NCBI RefSeq assembly: GCF_018449655.1
Contig: NZ_JAAVUX010000001.1
Location: forward strand, 682,001-746,000
From: Pseudomonas sp. dw_358
Lineage (GTDB): Bacteria; Pseudomonadota; Gammaproteobacteria; Pseudomonadales; Pseudomonadaceae
Length of the DNA stretch: 64,000 nucleotides
Reading direction: 5' to 3'
The notes under the pieces are model-generated. The model did no database searches. It was not told where the DNA came from and worked only from the letters and a program-made list of their open reading frames with translations. Made by a program: the position numbers and the translations under genes. Of this stretch, positions 30,511-41,630 are shown in pieces. Each line of letters starts with the position of its first letter. The stretch's first letter is position 1.

Positions 30511-31518
30511 TCAGTTGTGATAACCGGTCACACGTTCGACTTCTTCCTTGGAGCCCAAAAACACCGCCACCCGCTGGTGCAGGCCATCAGGCTGAATGTC
30601 GAGAATCCGCTGATGACCATCGGTGGACATGCCGCCGGCCTGTTCCACAAGGAACGACATCGGGTTGGCTTCATACATCAGGCGCAGCTTGCCGGGCTTG
30701 GACGGGTCGCGAGCGTCGCGCGGGTACATGAACAGGCCGCCACGGGTCAGGATGCGGTGCACGTCACCGACCATCGCCGCCACCCAGCGCATGTTGTAGT
30801 CCTTCTTCAGCGGGCCTTCCTTGCCGGCCATCAACTCGTCGACGTAGCGCTTGACCGGCTCTTCCCAGTGCCGCTGGTTGGACATGTTGACAGCAAATTC
30901 CTGGGTACTTTGCGGAATGGTGATGTCTTCGTGGGTCAAGGCGAAGCTGCCCATTTCGCGGTCCAGGGTAAAGCCCTTGACGCCGTCACCCAAGGTCAGC
31001 ACCAGCATGGTCTGCGGGCCGTAGATCGCGTAACCGGCGGCGACCTGCTCGGTACCTGGCTGCAGAAAAGCCTTCTCGTTGAGCGGCTCGTTCTGGGTCA
31101 GGTACTCCTGCGGGCAACGCAGCACCGAGAAGATGGTCCCGACCGGTGCGTTGATGTCGATGTTGGACGAACCGTCCAAGGGGTCGAACACCAGCAGGTA
31201 GGCACCCTTGGGGTACTTGCCCGGGATCTGGTAGGCGTTGTCCATTTCTTCGGACGCCATGCCGGCCAGCGTGCCGCCCCATTCGTTGGCTTCCAGCAGG
31301 ATGTCGTTGGACATGACGTCCAGCTTCTTCTGCACTTCGCCCTGCACGTTTTCGGTGCCCATGCTGCCCAGAACACCTCCCAGGGCGCCTTTGGACACGG
31401 CGTGGCTGATCTCTTTGCAAGCGCGCGCCACCACCTCGATAAGGAAGCGCAGATCGGCAGGCGTGTTGTTGCTGCGGGTCTGCTCGATCAAATAGCGACT
31501 CAGGGTAACGCGGGACAT
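30511..31518 (-). CDS. fbp: Class I fructose-1,6-bisphosphatase
   Basis: Gluconeogenic phosphatase of 335 residues. The metal/substrate motifs are [23 protein letters not shown] and, late in the protein, [20 protein letters not shown]. The ATG at 31518 ([13 protein letters not shown]) has a GGAG site 7 bases upstream; six upstream in-frame codons are unlikely to be translated. It stands alone, with the DUF3999 gene upstream in the same direction 172 bases away. Confidence 0.96.
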   Translation of the reverse strand: MSRVTLSRYLIEQTRSNNTPADLRFLIEVVARACKEISHAVSKGALGGVLGSMGTENVQGEVQKKLDVMSNDILLEANEWGGTLAGMASEEMDNAYQIPGKYPKGAYLLVFDPLDGSSNIDINAPVGTIFSVLRCPQEYLTQNEPLNEKAFLQPGTEQVAAGYAIYGPQTMLVLTLGDGVKGFTLDREMGSFALTHEDITIPQSTQEFAVNMSNQRHWEEPVKRYVDELMAGKEGPLKKDYNMRWVAAMVGDVHRILTRGGLFMYPRDARDPSKPGKLRLMYEANPMSFLVEQAGGMSTDGHQRILDIQPDGLHQRVAVFLGSKEEVERVTGYHN

Positions 31519-31690
31519 GGACGACTCCAGAGACAAGAGGGAGAGGGAAACCTGCGCGCAGTCTACAGACCGGGCGTAAAGCTGACGAGCGGCAGGACAA
31601 GCTCACCGCCGGCAGCGATCAGACCGGGTCGACCCCGCAAGAGTTCAGGTACCGCTTTGCCAGCGTAGCTGCAAATTTCGTGCACGGGTA

Positions 31691-33064
31691 TCAACGCGGC
31701 CGTGCCGAACGTGGTCGGCCCAGGCCCCAGGCCAGTACCGCGAGCACCACCGCCGCCAGCAGCAGCCCAAGCCACAATGCCAGGTGGGTCCAATCCGGCG
31801 CCAGGCTGGCCGGCGCCGGTGCAGGCGCCTTGGCAGCAGGCGCCGCCGGCTTGCTCACCGGCCTGGGTGCCGGGGCGACCACTATCTGGGCCTCGCCCGT
31901 CACGGCCAAGCCGTTGGCCACGGGGACGGCGGCACTGCGCACCGTGGCGCTGCCCACGGCCAGGGTGAACGGGCCATCGCCCTCGGCCTTGAACACTACC
32001 TGCGCCGGTCGCGCCGCCACTTGGAGGCGCGGCACGGTGCTGCCCAGGCCGCCACCACGGTCATCGACCTGGAGAAGAATCTGGCGCACCACCTGGCCCG
32101 GCATGGCCATCTGGTCCTGGACGAAGTCCTGACCGCTCTGCGACAGCCGATACAGCAGCCCGTTCTGCAACGGTTGCCAGCTGCCATTGGCATCGCTGCG
32201 ACCGTAAACGGCCACCGGCGCCAAGGTGTTGGGTTGCTGAACGATGAACTTGACCCGCTCCACCGCCAGCGGCACCGGCAGCTGCCAGATGTATTCGTTG
32301 GGCTTGTCGCTGCGACCGCTTAAAGGATCGGACCAACTCAGAGATTCTGCCGGCGCCTTGGACAGGTCACTGGTGATCTGCACCGAGCTGAGAATCGGCG
32401 CCGACTGCGGCCATAGCAAACGCAGATAGCGCGCCGGTTTGCCGGCCAGGTCGACATCGTGCTGCTCGATGCGCTCGTCGGCAAAGGAGAAGCGCCCGAC
32501 CTGGCCCTCACCCCAGCTCTGCCAGTGCTGCAGGTCATCGCTGGCTTCGAGGGTGAAACGCTGGAAGCCTTCGCGTTCGCTGGTCCAGTCGAAATTGAGA
32601 TTGATCAGCGGCGCCTTGATCGCGCTGGTGTCCAGCAGCCAGCCGCGCAGGGCCTCCTCCCCCGCCTCCAGTTCTTCGGCAGGCTGTACATCGATCACGC
32701 TGCCATTGGCAGCCAATTGCACGCGCACGTCCGGCACCCGTCGGGTGCCGTCGGCTGCATCATAAAGAGGGAAGAACTTGACGTCAGTCTCGGCATCCTT
32801 GGCCGCAGGCGGTACGCTGGTGCGGTGCAGGCTGTAGGCCTGCGCCGCGCCGGCAGCGTTCAATACGCGCAGATCGCCCAAATCGGGCTGGTGCGCGGAA
32901 AACTCGGCCGTCACCGGAAGTTGCAGCCGGTACCACGGACCCGCACCGCTCAGTGCCAGTGGCCATTGCCGGGCAAAATCACCCGGCTGCTGCTCGGCGG
33001 CCAGCGCCGACAGCACGGTACACAACGCCAAAGCGCCCACTAGCCAGCCACTGGACCTGATCAC
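31691..33064 (-). CDS. DUF3999 family membrane-anchored protein
   Basis: A protein of about 457 residues of unknown function. It has a signal peptide (GWLVGALALCTVLSALA), a large extracytoplasmic beta-rich region, a Pro/Ala linker (PVSKPAAPAAKAPAPAPASLAP, about 400-425) and a C-terminal membrane helix (LALWLGLLLAAVVLAVLAW) with a short Arg-rich tail. This architecture fits DUF3999 proteins, often paired elsewhere with a DUF2339 membrane protein that is not adjacent here. The GTG at 33064 is inferred from the signal peptide and a GAGGAG site 9 bases away. Start confidence is moderate. Confidence 0.75.
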   Translation of the reverse strand: MIRSSGWLVGALALCTVLSALAAEQQPGDFARQWPLALSGAGPWYRLQLPVTAEFSAHQPDLGDLRVLNAAGAAQAYSLHRTSVPPAAKDAETDVKFFPLYDAADGTRRVPDVRVQLAANGSVIDVQPAEELEAGEEALRGWLLDTSAIKAPLINLNFDWTSEREGFQRFTLEASDDLQHWQSWGEGQVGRFSFADERIEQHDVDLAGKPARYLRLLWPQSAPILSSVQITSDLSKAPAESLSWSDPLSGRSDKPNEYIWQLPVPLAVERVKFIVQQPNTLAPVAVYGRSDANGSWQPLQNGLLYRLSQSGQDFVQDQMAMPGQVVRQILLQVDDRGGGLGSTVPRLQVAARPAQVVFKAEGDGPFTLAVGSATVRSAAVPVANGLAVTGEAQIVVAPAPRPVSKPAAPAAKAPAPAPASLAPDWTHLALWLGLLLAAVVLAVLAWGLGRPRSARPR

Positions 33065-33157
33065 CTGACCACACTCCTCTCTGGCATGACCGATATCCTT
33101 GAAAGTCTGCGCCAAGTATATCGATCTGCCAGCACGGAATCACGCCAATGCTTGACG

Positions 33158-35605
33158 CTATTCCAGAGCTTTCCAGATTTCTTCGGCGTACTCGCGAATC
33201 GTGCGGTCCGAGGAGAACCACCCCATGCGCGCGGTGTTGAGCACCGAGGCACGCCACCATTTATCGCTGTCATGCCAGAGCGCGTCGACCTTGCGCTGGG
33301 CATCCCAATAAGCATCGAAGTCGGCGCACAGATGGAAACGGTCGTAACCTACCAGGCCGTCCACAAGACCGGTGTAGCGCGAGGGATCATCCGAGGAAAA
33401 GGTCCCGCCGCGTATGGCCTGAAGGACATCGTTGAGGCGATGAGAACCGGCCACCTCGGCATGGGCGTTGAACTCATCGGTACGCTTGCGCTCCTCCACT
33501 TCTTGCGAAGTAAGGCCGAAGATGAACATGTTTTCTTCACCGACGTAATCACGCATTTCCACGTTGGCGCCATCCAGGGTACCGATGGTCAGGGCGCCAT
33601 TGAGGCCGAACTTCATGTTGCTGGTCCCCGACGCTTCATAACCGGCCGTGGAGATCTGCTCCGACAAGTCCGCCGCCGGGATGATGCTTTCGGCCAGGCT
33701 GACGTTGTAGTTGGGCAGGAACACCACCTTGAGCAAGCCGCGTACGGTGGGGTCGTTGTTCACGGTGCGGGCAATGTCGTTGGCCAGTTTGATGATCAGT
33801 TTGGCCTGGTGATAGCTGGCCGCCGCCTTGCCGGAGAAGATCTTCACGCGGGGCACCCAGTTGGTGCCCGGCTCGGCACGAATGGCCTGGTACAGCGCCA
33901 CGGTGTGGAACAGGTTGAGCAGCTGGCGCTTGTACTCGTGGATACGCTTGACCTGCACGTCGAACAAGGCTTCAGGGCTGACGACGATGCCCAGGCGGTC
34001 ATGGATGATCTTCGCCAGGGCTTTTTTGCTGTGCAGACGCTGCGCCGCGAAGGCTTTGCGGAATTCCGGCTTCTCGGCAAAGGGTTCCAGGTCCTTGAGG
34101 CGCCCTTCCGGATTGTCCAGCACGTCCTCGCCCAAGGCCTCTATCAGCATTGCAGTCAGCGGCGGGTTGGCCTGGTACAGCCAGCGGCGGAAGGTGATGC
34201 CGTTGGTCTTGTTGTTGATGCGGTCCGGGTAGAGCTTGTGCAGCTCCTTGAACACGGTCTTGCGCATCAGTTGCGTGTGCAGCCCGGACACGCCGTTGAT
34301 GCTGTGAGACCCGAGGAACGCCAGGTTGCCCATGCGCACGCGGCGGCCGTTGTCTTCTTCGATCAGCGACACGGCGCGCAGCAGGTCGAAGTCATCCTTG
34401 CCCTGGGCCCGCAGCGAATCGATGTGGTAAGCATTGATCAGGTAGATGATCTGCATGTGCCGCGGCAACATGCGCTCCATCAAGCCCACCGGCCAGGTTT
34501 CCAACGCTTCGGGCAGCAGGGTGTGGTTGGTGTACGACAAGGTGCCCACCGTAATCTGCCACGCGGTGTCCCAGACGATGCCATGGGTGTCCACCAACAG
34601 GCGCATCAGTTCCGGCACGGCAATGGACGGGTGGGTATCGTTGAGCTGGATGGCGGCCTTGTCGGCCAGGTTGAGCAGGGTGTCGTTCATGTTCAGGTGG
34701 CGGCGCAGCAAGTCCTGCAGCGAGGCCGACACAAAGAAGTATTCCTGACGCAGGCGCAACTCTTGCCCCGCCTCGGTGCTGTCCGCCGGGTAGAGTACGC
34801 GGGAGATACTTTCGGCGCGGGCCACTTCGGCCACGGCACCCAAGTGGTCTCCGGCGTTGAAACGTTCCAGGTGCAGCTCTTCCAGCGCACGGGCACGCCA
34901 CAGCCGCAGGGTGTTGACGCTGGAGCCACGCCAGCCGACCACAGGGGTGTCATAGGCCACCGCTCGCACGGTTTCGGCGGGCCACCAGACCTGCTTCTGT
35001 TCGTTGGCGGTATTGACCGTTTCGACATGGCCGCCAAAGCTGATGGGGTAGATCACTTCCGGACGCTCGAACTCCCAAGGGTTGCCGAAATCCAGCCAGT
35101 TCTCTGTCTGCTCCTGCTGCCAGCCATCGACGATGGCCTGGCGGAACAGCCCGTGCTCGTAACGAATACCGTAGCCATGGGCAGCAACGCCCAAGGTCGA
35201 CATGCTTTCCATGAAGCACGCGGCCAGCCGGCCCAGGCCGCCGTTGCCCAGCGCCGCATCGGGCTCCAGCAGGCGGATACGCTCCAGATCCACGCCGAGG
35301 TCGGTGAGCGCCTCACGCGCTACGTCCAGCAGGCCCAGGTTGCTCAGGCTGTCGTAGAGCAGGCGGCCAATGAGGAATTCGAGGGAAAGGTAGTAGACCC
35401 GTTTCTGGCCTTTGCGGTAGATCTGCCGGGTGTGGTCCATCCAGTGTTCGACCATATGGTCGCGAGCGGCCAGTGCGATGGCTTCGAACCAGTCGTGATC
35501 AAAGGCATGGTCGGGGTCTTTGCCCACCGCATATGTAAGTTTGGCGAGTACAGCGGCACGGAATTCGGCCACCTCGGCGTCACGGACAAGCGGTTCCTGA
35601 GACAT
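33158..35605 (-). CDS. glgP: Glycogen/maltodextrin phosphorylase
   Basis: PLP-dependent phosphorylase of 815 residues that releases glucose-1-phosphate from alpha-1,4-glucan. Early landmarks are YYLSLEFLIGRLL and DAALGNGGLGRLAACFMES. The PLP-lysine region is EASGTSNMKFGLNGALTIGT near residue 650. No other glycogen gene is adjacent. The gene has its own upstream region of about 230 bases shared with the divergent cysteine-cluster gene. Confidence 0.96.
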   Translation of the reverse strand: MSQEPLVRDAEVAEFRAAVLAKLTYAVGKDPDHAFDHDWFEAIALAARDHMVEHWMDHTRQIYRKGQKRVYYLSLEFLIGRLLYDSLSNLGLLDVAREALTDLGVDLERIRLLEPDAALGNGGLGRLAACFMESMSTLGVAAHGYGIRYEHGLFRQAIVDGWQQEQTENWLDFGNPWEFERPEVIYPISFGGHVETVNTANEQKQVWWPAETVRAVAYDTPVVGWRGSSVNTLRLWRARALEELHLERFNAGDHLGAVAEVARAESISRVLYPADSTEAGQELRLRQEYFFVSASLQDLLRRHLNMNDTLLNLADKAAIQLNDTHPSIAVPELMRLLVDTHGIVWDTAWQITVGTLSYTNHTLLPEALETWPVGLMERMLPRHMQIIYLINAYHIDSLRAQGKDDFDLLRAVSLIEEDNGRRVRMGNLAFLGSHSINGVSGLHTQLMRKTVFKELHKLYPDRINNKTNGITFRRWLYQANPPLTAMLIEALGEDVLDNPEGRLKDLEPFAEKPEFRKAFAAQRLHSKKALAKIIHDRLGIVVSPEALFDVQVKRIHEYKRQLLNLFHTVALYQAIRAEPGTNWVPRVKIFSGKAAASYHQAKLIIKLANDIARTVNNDPTVRGLLKVVFLPNYNVSLAESIIPAADLSEQISTAGYEASGTSNMKFGLNGALTIGTLDGANVEMRDYVGEENMFIFGLTSQEVEERKRTDEFNAHAEVAGSHRLNDVLQAIRGGTFSSDDPSRYTGLVDGLVGYDRFHLCADFDAYWDAQRKVDALWHDSDKWWRASVLNTARMGWFSSDRTIREYAEEIWKALE

Positions 35606-35838
35606 TCAGACGTCCTCGGGGGAGAGTTACGGTTTAGGAAAGCGGTCTTGAACAACCAACAACGAAACGAATAATCAGAGCCTAGACGGTCTGACAGGAG
35701 GTGGAGGTCTGGGTTCGACCTTTTGTGTCTCGACAGGGGCAAAACCTGTACTTCCGGCAAATGGTTGTTCACAAATTCACCAACCCCGGTATCATCGCGC
35801 GCCCGCTGACCCGTTCACCGACCTGATTGATACTGACC

Positions 35839-36249
35839 ATGATGAGACCCACCCTGATCGCCGCCGCCGAGCTTGACCGCCTCGACACCTGGCAAAAATA
35901 TAGCGCACCGATGTGCGGCTCGTGTGTGTCGAGCTGCTGCACCCTGCCGGTGGAAGTAAAGATCAAGGACCTGATCCGGATTGGCGTGGTCGACGAGTTC
36001 GAGATGGGCGACCCGCCGAAGAACATCGCCAAGCGCCTGCAAAAAGACGGCATCGTTGAACGCTTCAATCAGAAGACCGGCATTTTTACCCTGCAGCGCA
36101 TGAGCAACAACGACTGCCTGTACCTGGACCGCAAGAGCCGCCTGTGCACGATCTACGAGCTGCGTCCCGACACCTGCCGCAACCACCCGAAGATTGGTCC
36201 GCGGCCGGGGTATTGCGCGTACAAGCCGAAGGCTGCGGCGCCACGGTAG
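35839..36249 (+). CDS. YkgJ-family cysteine cluster protein
   Basis: A 136-residue protein with the cysteine pattern of the CxxCxxCC (YkgJ, zinc- or iron-chelating) family: MCGSCVSSCC near the start, then CLYLDRKSRLCTIYELRPDTCRNHP and a last GYC. Eight or so cysteines could bind Zn or an Fe-S cluster; the biological role is unknown. Two ATGs are adjacent (35839 and 35842) and neither has a strong ribosome site. Convergent with typA. Confidence 0.82.
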   Translation: MMRPTLIAAAELDRLDTWQKYSAPMCGSCVSSCCTLPVEVKIKDLIRIGVVDEFEMGDPPKNIAKRLQKDGIVERFNQKTGIFTLQRMSNNDCLYLDRKSRLCTIYELRPDTCRNHPKIGPRPGYCAYKPKAAAPR

Positions 36250-36266
36250 GACGTCTGGCACCCCAC

Positions 36267-36360
36267 GGCGCAGGAGCCGACCTTGGTCGCGATGCAAACG
36301 ACGCGGTCCGTCAGACAGAACGCATGACGGCCTTCGCGACCAAGGTCTGCTCCTACGCCG
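36267..36360. repeat. Inverted pair of REP-like elements (GACCTTGGTCGCGA type)
   Basis: Arms 36267-36293 and 36334-36360 are reverse complements over 27 bases with two mismatches, around a 40-base spacer. The GGTCGCGA core with a flanking CAGGAGC/GCTCCTA is distinct from the doublet near 29.65 kb. It lies between convergent genes, ahead of a terminator. Confidence 0.75.
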
Positions 36361-36391
36361 GGTGTGCATATTTCATCAAATGCCAAGACAC

Positions 36392-36429
36392 AAAAAAGCC
36401 CCCGAGCCTTGCGGCGCGGGGGCTTTTTC
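36392..36429. terminator. Bidirectional rho-independent terminator
   Basis: An 8-bp stem (AAGCCCCC at 36396-36403, GGGGGCTT at 36418-36425) is flanked by an A-run on the left and a T-run on the right, so it can end both the cysteine-cluster gene and typA transcripts. Confidence 0.85.
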
Positions 36430-36449
36430 ATTCAGCTAGAACCTGATGA

Positions 36450-38270
36450 TCAGTTCTTGGCTTTCTTGGCAGCGCGGGTACGCTCGCTTTCGTCCAGGAT
36501 CTTCTTGCGAAGACGGATGGATTTGGGAGTGACTTCGCACAGCTCGTCGTCCTGGATGAATTCCAGAGCCTGTTCCAGGGTGAAACGAACCGGCGGAACC
36601 AGAGCGATGGTTTCGTCTTTGCCCGAAGCACGCATGTTATCGAGCTTCTTGCCCTTGGTAGGGTTGATGCCCAGGTCGTTGTCACGGCTGTTCAAGCCCA
36701 CGATCTGACCGTTGTAGATTTCCTGACCGTGTTCGACGAACAGCTTGCCGCGCGCCTGCAGGGTTTCCAGGGAGTAGGTCAGCGCCTTGCCGGTTTCAAC
36801 CGAAACCAGAACGCCGTTCTGACGGCCCGATACGTCGCCCGACTTCATGGTGTCGTAGCGGTCGAAGATCGAGGTCAGGATGCCTGCACCGGAGGTCAGG
36901 GTCAGGAACTCGTTACGGAAGCCGATCAGACCGCGCGCAGGAATGTTGTATTCCAGGCGAACGCGACCCTTGCCATCCGGAACCATGTTGGTCAGATCGC
37001 CTTTGCGCAGACCCATTTGCTCCATGATGGCGCCTTGGGATTCTTCTGGCAGGTCGATGGTGACGTTTTCAAAGGGTTCCTGCTTCACGCCGTCAACCAC
37101 ACGGATGATCACTTCAGGACGACCAACGCCCATCTCGAAGCCTTCGCGACGCATGGTTTCGATCAGTACCGAGAGGTGCAGCTCGCCACGGCCGGAGACC
37201 TTGAACTTGTCAGCCGAGTCGCCTTCTTCAACGCGCAGTGCCACGTTGTACAACAGCTCTTTGTCCAGACGTTCCTTGATGTTACGGGAAGTCACGAACT
37301 TGCCTTCTTTACCGCAGAATGGCGAATCGTTGACCTGGAAGGTCATGGATACGGTCGGCTCGTCAACGGTCAACGGCACCATGGCTTCCACGTTCAGCGG
37401 GTCGCACAGGGTGTCGGAGATGAACAGCGAGTCCATGCCGCTGATGCAGACGATGTCGCCGGCAGCCGCTTCTTCAACGTCGATGCGGTGCAGACCGTGG
37501 TGACCCATCAATTTCAGGATACGGCCGTTACGGCGCTTGCCGTCGGCGCCGATCGCCACAACCGGGGTGTTCGGCTTGACGCGACCACGGGCGATACGGC
37601 CAACGCCGATGACGCCCAGGAAGCTGTTGTAGTCCAGTGCCGAGATCTGCATCTGGAAAGCGCCGTCACGGTCGACCTTGGGGGCCGGTACGTTGTCGAC
37701 GATCGACTGGTACAGCGGGGTCATGTCTTCAGCCATGTCGGTGTGTTCCAGACCGGCAATGCCGTTCAGGGCCGAGGCGTAGACGACTTTGAAGTCCAGC
37801 TGTTCTTCGGTGGCACCGAGGTTGTCGAACAGGTCGAAGATCTGGTCCAGAACCCAGTCCGGACGCGCGCCTGGACGGTCGACCTTGTTGATCACCACGA
37901 TCGGACGCAGGCCGGCTTCGAAAGCCTTCTTGGTCACGAAACGGGTTTGCGGCATAGGGCCGTCCTGGGCATCGACCAGCAGCAGCACGGAGTCGACCAT
38001 CGACATCACGCGCTCTACTTCACCGCCGAAGTCGGCGTGGCCCGGGGTATCCACGATGTTGATGTGGTAGCCGTTCCAGTTGATGGCGGTGTTCTTGGCC
38101 AGAATGGTAATGCCGCGCTCTTTTTCCTGGTCGTTGGAGTCCATCACGCGCTCGTCGTTGAGCTCGTTGCGCTCCAGGGTGCCGGATTGACGCAGCAGCT
38201 TGTCGACCAGGGTAGTTTTGCCATGGTCAACGTGAGCAATGATGGCGATGTTGCGTAGATTTTCGATCAC
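36450..38270 (-). CDS. typA: Ribosome-associated GTPase TypA/BipA
   Basis: EF-G-like translational GTPase of 606 residues active in stress and 50S assembly. The G motifs are [24 protein letters not shown] and [12 protein letters not shown]. The BipA-specific C-terminal part includes [14 protein letters not shown] and [24 protein letters not shown]. The frame runs 19 codons further, but the GTG at 38270 ([11 protein letters not shown]) matches the family N-terminus and length. Confidence 0.96.
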   Translation of the reverse strand: MIENLRNIAIIAHVDHGKTTLVDKLLRQSGTLERNELNDERVMDSNDQEKERGITILAKNTAINWNGYHINIVDTPGHADFGGEVERVMSMVDSVLLLVDAQDGPMPQTRFVTKKAFEAGLRPIVVINKVDRPGARPDWVLDQIFDLFDNLGATEEQLDFKVVYASALNGIAGLEHTDMAEDMTPLYQSIVDNVPAPKVDRDGAFQMQISALDYNSFLGVIGVGRIARGRVKPNTPVVAIGADGKRRNGRILKLMGHHGLHRIDVEEAAAGDIVCISGMDSLFISDTLCDPLNVEAMVPLTVDEPTVSMTFQVNDSPFCGKEGKFVTSRNIKERLDKELLYNVALRVEEGDSADKFKVSGRGELHLSVLIETMRREGFEMGVGRPEVIIRVVDGVKQEPFENVTIDLPEESQGAIMEQMGLRKGDLTNMVPDGKGRVRLEYNIPARGLIGFRNEFLTLTSGAGILTSIFDRYDTMKSGDVSGRQNGVLVSVETGKALTYSLETLQARGKLFVEHGQEIYNGQIVGLNSRDNDLGINPTKGKKLDNMRASGKDETIALVPPVRFTLEQALEFIQDDELCEVTPKSIRLRKKILDESERTRAAKKAKN

Positions 38271-38412
38271 TTGTGTATCTCGATCAGAGGATTCGGTGTG
38301 CTGACAGGTTGTGGCAGCGATTATCAATTAAGGCCGGCAGTGCCGTACGACAGGGTCGACGGCAGCGTCGGGGGGCCGGTGACGCAGGCCACAGGCAAAC
38401 AGCCCCGGGCTC

Positions 38413-39867
38413 TTAGCTCGGTCTATAAACGCGCACATTGGCATACCCCTCACTGAGCAAATGATGGGCATGCAGGCGACTCATCACGCCTTTGTCGCAA
38501 TACAACAGGTACTGGCGAGTCTCATCCAGTTCCTTGAAACGGCTGTTCAGGGCATAAAAAGGCAGTGCCTTGACTTCAATGCCTTCGAGCTCGAGCGGCT
38601 CGTCTTCCTGCGCATGGGGATGACGGATATCGACAACCACCTGGCCGGCCAGCACCTGGGCGACTTCCTCGATTTCGATATCGCGACCCAGCTCGTTGAT
38701 CACTTCGTCGATCGACACCAGCCGGGCGTTCGTCAGGGCGCGCTCCAGCACGGCCATGTCGAACTGCTGCTCTTCGTACTTCACCCGCGGCAACTTGGCG
38801 TTGGTCGTGGGGTTGACCGAGATCACGCCACAGTATTCGGGCATGTGCCGGGCGAAATCGGCCGTGCCGATTTCCGTGGCCTGGTCGATGATGTCCTGCT
38901 TGTGACTGGCCAGCAGCGGGCGCAGTACAAGCTTCTCGGTGGCAGAATCGATCACCGAAAGGTTCGGCAGGGTCTGGCTGGACACTTGGGAAATCGCTTC
39001 ACCGGTGACCAGCGCGTCGATCTGCAGGCGGTCGGCCATAACGGTTGCCGCGCGCAACATCATACGCTTGAGTATGACGCCCATGTGACTGTTGTCGACT
39101 TTACCCAGGATTTCTCCGACGACTTCCTCGAACGGCACGCTGATAAACAGCACGCGCTGGGAGCTGCCGTACTTCTTCCAGAGGTAGTGCGCAACCTCCA
39201 TGACGCCCAGTTCATGGGCCCGGCCACCGAGGTTGAAGAAACAGAAGTGGGTCATGAGGCCGCGCCGCATCATCTGATAGGCGGCAACCGTGGAGTCGAA
39301 GCCGCCGGACATCAGTACCAGGGTCTGCTCCAGCGCGCCGAGCGGGTAGCCGCCCATGCCGGGGTGCTGACTGTGGATGATGAAGAGGCGCTGGTCGCGA
39401 ATTTCCATGCGCACTTCGACCTGCGGCTGCTTGAGGTCGATACCGGCCGCCCCGCAGCGCTGGCGCAGCTGACTGCCGACATGACGCTCGACATCCATCG
39501 AACTGAAGGTATGACGCCCGGCCCGCTTGCAGCGCACCGCGAACATCTTGCCACTCAGTTGTGCGCCGAAGTGCTCTTCGCAACGGGCGAGGATGTCATC
39601 CATCTCCCCCAGCGGGTATTCGTCCACTTGCAAAAAATGGGTAATGCCGGGAATGCAGCCGAGGCGCTCGGTGATTTCACGGAGCACCTTGGCATCGTCA
39701 ACGCGGGTCTGAACCTCGAGATTGTCCCACACACCGTTCACCACCAGCTGCGGATCCAGATCGCGGACAACCGTGCGGATGTTGCGGGCGAGCTGCTTGA
39801 TAAAGCGCTTGCGCACCGGCGGGCTCTTGATGGTGATCTCTGGAAAGACTTTTACGATAAGTTTCAT
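38413..39867 (-). CDS. thiI: tRNA uridine 4-sulfurtransferase ThiI
   Basis: Makes 4-thiouridine at tRNA position 8 and supplies sulfur for the thiamine thiazole. 484 residues: an N-terminal ferredoxin-like/THUMP region (about 1-165), the PP-loop ATP site [15 protein letters not shown], and a C-terminal rhodanese domain with the active Cys in [15 protein letters not shown]. The rhodanese domain marks the long, enterobacterial-type ThiI. No strong ribosome site precedes the ATG. It is divergent from glnA. Confidence 0.96.
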   Translation of the reverse strand: MKLIVKVFPEITIKSPPVRKRFIKQLARNIRTVVRDLDPQLVVNGVWDNLEVQTRVDDAKVLREITERLGCIPGITHFLQVDEYPLGEMDDILARCEEHFGAQLSGKMFAVRCKRAGRHTFSSMDVERHVGSQLRQRCGAAGIDLKQPQVEVRMEIRDQRLFIIHSQHPGMGGYPLGALEQTLVLMSGGFDSTVAAYQMMRRGLMTHFCFFNLGGRAHELGVMEVAHYLWKKYGSSQRVLFISVPFEEVVGEILGKVDNSHMGVILKRMMLRAATVMADRLQIDALVTGEAISQVSSQTLPNLSVIDSATEKLVLRPLLASHKQDIIDQATEIGTADFARHMPEYCGVISVNPTTNAKLPRVKYEEQQFDMAVLERALTNARLVSIDEVINELGRDIEIEEVAQVLAGQVVVDIRHPHAQEDEPLELEGIEVKALPFYALNSRFKELDETRQYLLYCDKGVMSRLHAHHLLSEGYANVRVYRPS

Positions 39868-39976
39868 ACAATTAGGTCAGAAAACCGCGCGCGTGGTGCC
39901 AGCTGAAAAAGTGGGGGGCGGATTATAGCGGAAATTGCTCAAGGTTTAACCAATTATTGTAAGCCGGGTTTGTGCA

Positions 39977-40022
39977 GCACCAAAACAGGGCGGACCTGAA
40001 AATACGCGCATCAAAACAGTGC
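39977..40022. promoter_or_regulatory. Two NtrC-like enhancer sites upstream of glnA
   Basis: GCACCAAAACAGGGC (39977-39991) and GCATCAAAACAGTGC (40008-40022) each resemble the NtrC site GCACC-N5-GGTGC. The second matches 8 of 10 arm bases, the first is weaker on its right arm. Their centres are 31 bases apart (three helical turns) and about 137 and 106 bases before the predicted start, much like the enterobacterial glnA enhancer. Confidence 0.6.
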
Positions 40023-40094
40023 CGGCAAAAATCAAAAACGACCCTGCAAGGCCCTGAAAGCGACTGTTTCAGGCAAAAAACCCATCTCGGGGCA

Positions 40095-40111
40095 CTGGCA
40101 TGCAAATTGCT
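40095..40111 (+). promoter_or_regulatory. Sigma-54 promoter of glnA
   Basis: CTGGCATGCAAATTGCT fits the -24/-12 consensus YTGGCACGNNNNTTGCW with one change, with GG (40097-40098) and GC (40109-40110) 10 bases apart. The predicted start near 40121 leaves an 87-base leader before glnA. Together with the upstream NtrC-like sites it explains nitrogen control of glutamine synthetase. The rest of the 340-base thiI-glnA gap shows nothing else I can name. Confidence 0.85.
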
Positions 40112-40207
40112 CCCTTGTGAGGCAGGTTGCCTTGGACGACTATCGCGCCCGGCATCACTCATTACGGGGCTCTCCATAACAAGGCCCCCATCCACCCGGA
40201 GGACACT

Positions 40208-41614
40208 ATGTCGAAGTCGGTTCAACTCATCAAAGATCATGACGTAAAGTGGATTGATCTGCGCTTCACTGACACCAAAGGCAAGCAGCAGCACGTCACC
40301 ATGCCAGCGCGCGACGCACTGGACGACGATTTCTTTGAAGTCGGCAAGATGTTCGACGGCTCCTCCATTGCTGGCTGGAAAGGCATTGAAGCCTCCGACA
40401 TGATCCTGCTGCCGGACGACGAGACCGCTGTACTGGACCCGTTCACCGAAGAGCCCACCCTGATCCTGGTCTGCGACGTCATCGAACCGTCGACCATGCA
40501 AGGCTATGACCGCGACCCGCGCGCCATCGCTCACCGCGCCGAAGAATATCTGAAGAGCACTGGCATCGGTGACACCGTTTTCGTCGGCCCAGAGCCAGAA
40601 TTCTTCATTTTCGACGAAGTCAAGTTCAAGTCCGACATTTCCGGCTCCATGTTCAAGATCTACTCCGAACAAGCGGCCTGGATGACCGACGGCGACGTCG
40701 ACGGCGGCAACAAAGGCCACCGCCCAGGCATTAAAGGCGGCTACTTCCCGCTGCCACCGGTTGACCACGACCACGAAATCCGTACTGCCATGTGCAACGC
40801 ACTGGAAGAAATGGGCCAATTCGTCGAAGTTCACCACCACGAAGTGGCCACCGCTGGCCAGAACGAAATCGGTGTGCGTTTCAACACCCTGGTCAAGAAA
40901 GCCGACGAAGTTCAGACCCTGAAGTACTGCGTACACAACGTTGCCGATGCTTATGGCCGTACCGCTACCTTCATGCCCAAGCCTCTGTATGGCGATAACG
41001 GTTCGGGTATGCACGTTCACATGTCCATCTCCAAAGATGGCAAGAACACCTTCGCTGGCGAAGGCTATGCCGGTCTGTCCGATACCGCTCTTTACTTCAT
41101 CGGCGGCATCATCAAGCACGGCAAGGCACTGAACGGCTTCACCAACCCGGCCACCAACTCCTACAAGCGTCTGGTCCCAGGTTTCGAAGCGCCAGTGATG
41201 CTGGCCTACTCGGCTCGCAACCGTTCCGCCTCGATCCGTATTCCTTACGTCTCCAGCCCTAAAGGCCGTCGTATCGAAGCACGCTTCCCGGATCCGGCTG
41301 CCAACCCGTACCTGGCTTTCGCAGCGCTGCTGATGGCTGGCCTGGACGGCATTCAGAACAAGATCCACCCTGGCGATGCGGCCGACAAAAACTTGTACGA
41401 CCTGCCGCCTGAAGAGGCTGCAGAGATCCCACAAGTGTGCGGCAGCCTGAAAGAAGCCCTGGAAGAGCTGGACAAAGGTCGTGCGTTTCTGACCAAAGGC
41501 GGCGTTTTCAGTGACGACTTCATCGATGCCTACATCGAGCTGAAAAGCGAAGAAGAAATCAAGGTACGTACCTTCGTACACCCTCTGGAATACGACCTGT
41601 ACTACAGCGTCTGA
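40208..41614 (+). CDS. glnA: Glutamine synthetase, type I
   Basis: Makes glutamine from glutamate, ammonia and ATP; dodecameric, cytosolic. 468 residues with the metal and ATP motifs [27 protein letters not shown] and [25 protein letters not shown]. The adenylylation site is Tyr397 in NLYDLPPEE, so activity should be tuned by GlnE. The ATG at 40208 follows GGAGG. The gene uses more T-ending codons than its neighbours, as expected for high expression. A strong terminator follows. Confidence 0.98.
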   Translation: MSKSVQLIKDHDVKWIDLRFTDTKGKQQHVTMPARDALDDDFFEVGKMFDGSSIAGWKGIEASDMILLPDDETAVLDPFTEEPTLILVCDVIEPSTMQGYDRDPRAIAHRAEEYLKSTGIGDTVFVGPEPEFFIFDEVKFKSDISGSMFKIYSEQAAWMTDGDVDGGNKGHRPGIKGGYFPLPPVDHDHEIRTAMCNALEEMGQFVEVHHHEVATAGQNEIGVRFNTLVKKADEVQTLKYCVHNVADAYGRTATFMPKPLYGDNGSGMHVHMSISKDGKNTFAGEGYAGLSDTALYFIGGIIKHGKALNGFTNPATNSYKRLVPGFEAPVMLAYSARNRSASIRIPYVSSPKGRRIEARFPDPAANPYLAFAALLMAGLDGIQNKIHPGDAADKNLYDLPPEEAAEIPQVCGSLKEALEELDKGRAFLTKGGVFSDDFIDAYIELKSEEEIKVRTFVHPLEYDLYYSV

Positions 41615-41630
41615 TCCCGCTTGATTGAAA

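Noticed and set aside
33086..35674. 862-residue plus-strand open frame opposite glgP
   Set aside because: It is the antisense of a clearly conserved phosphorylase and has no recognisable domain.
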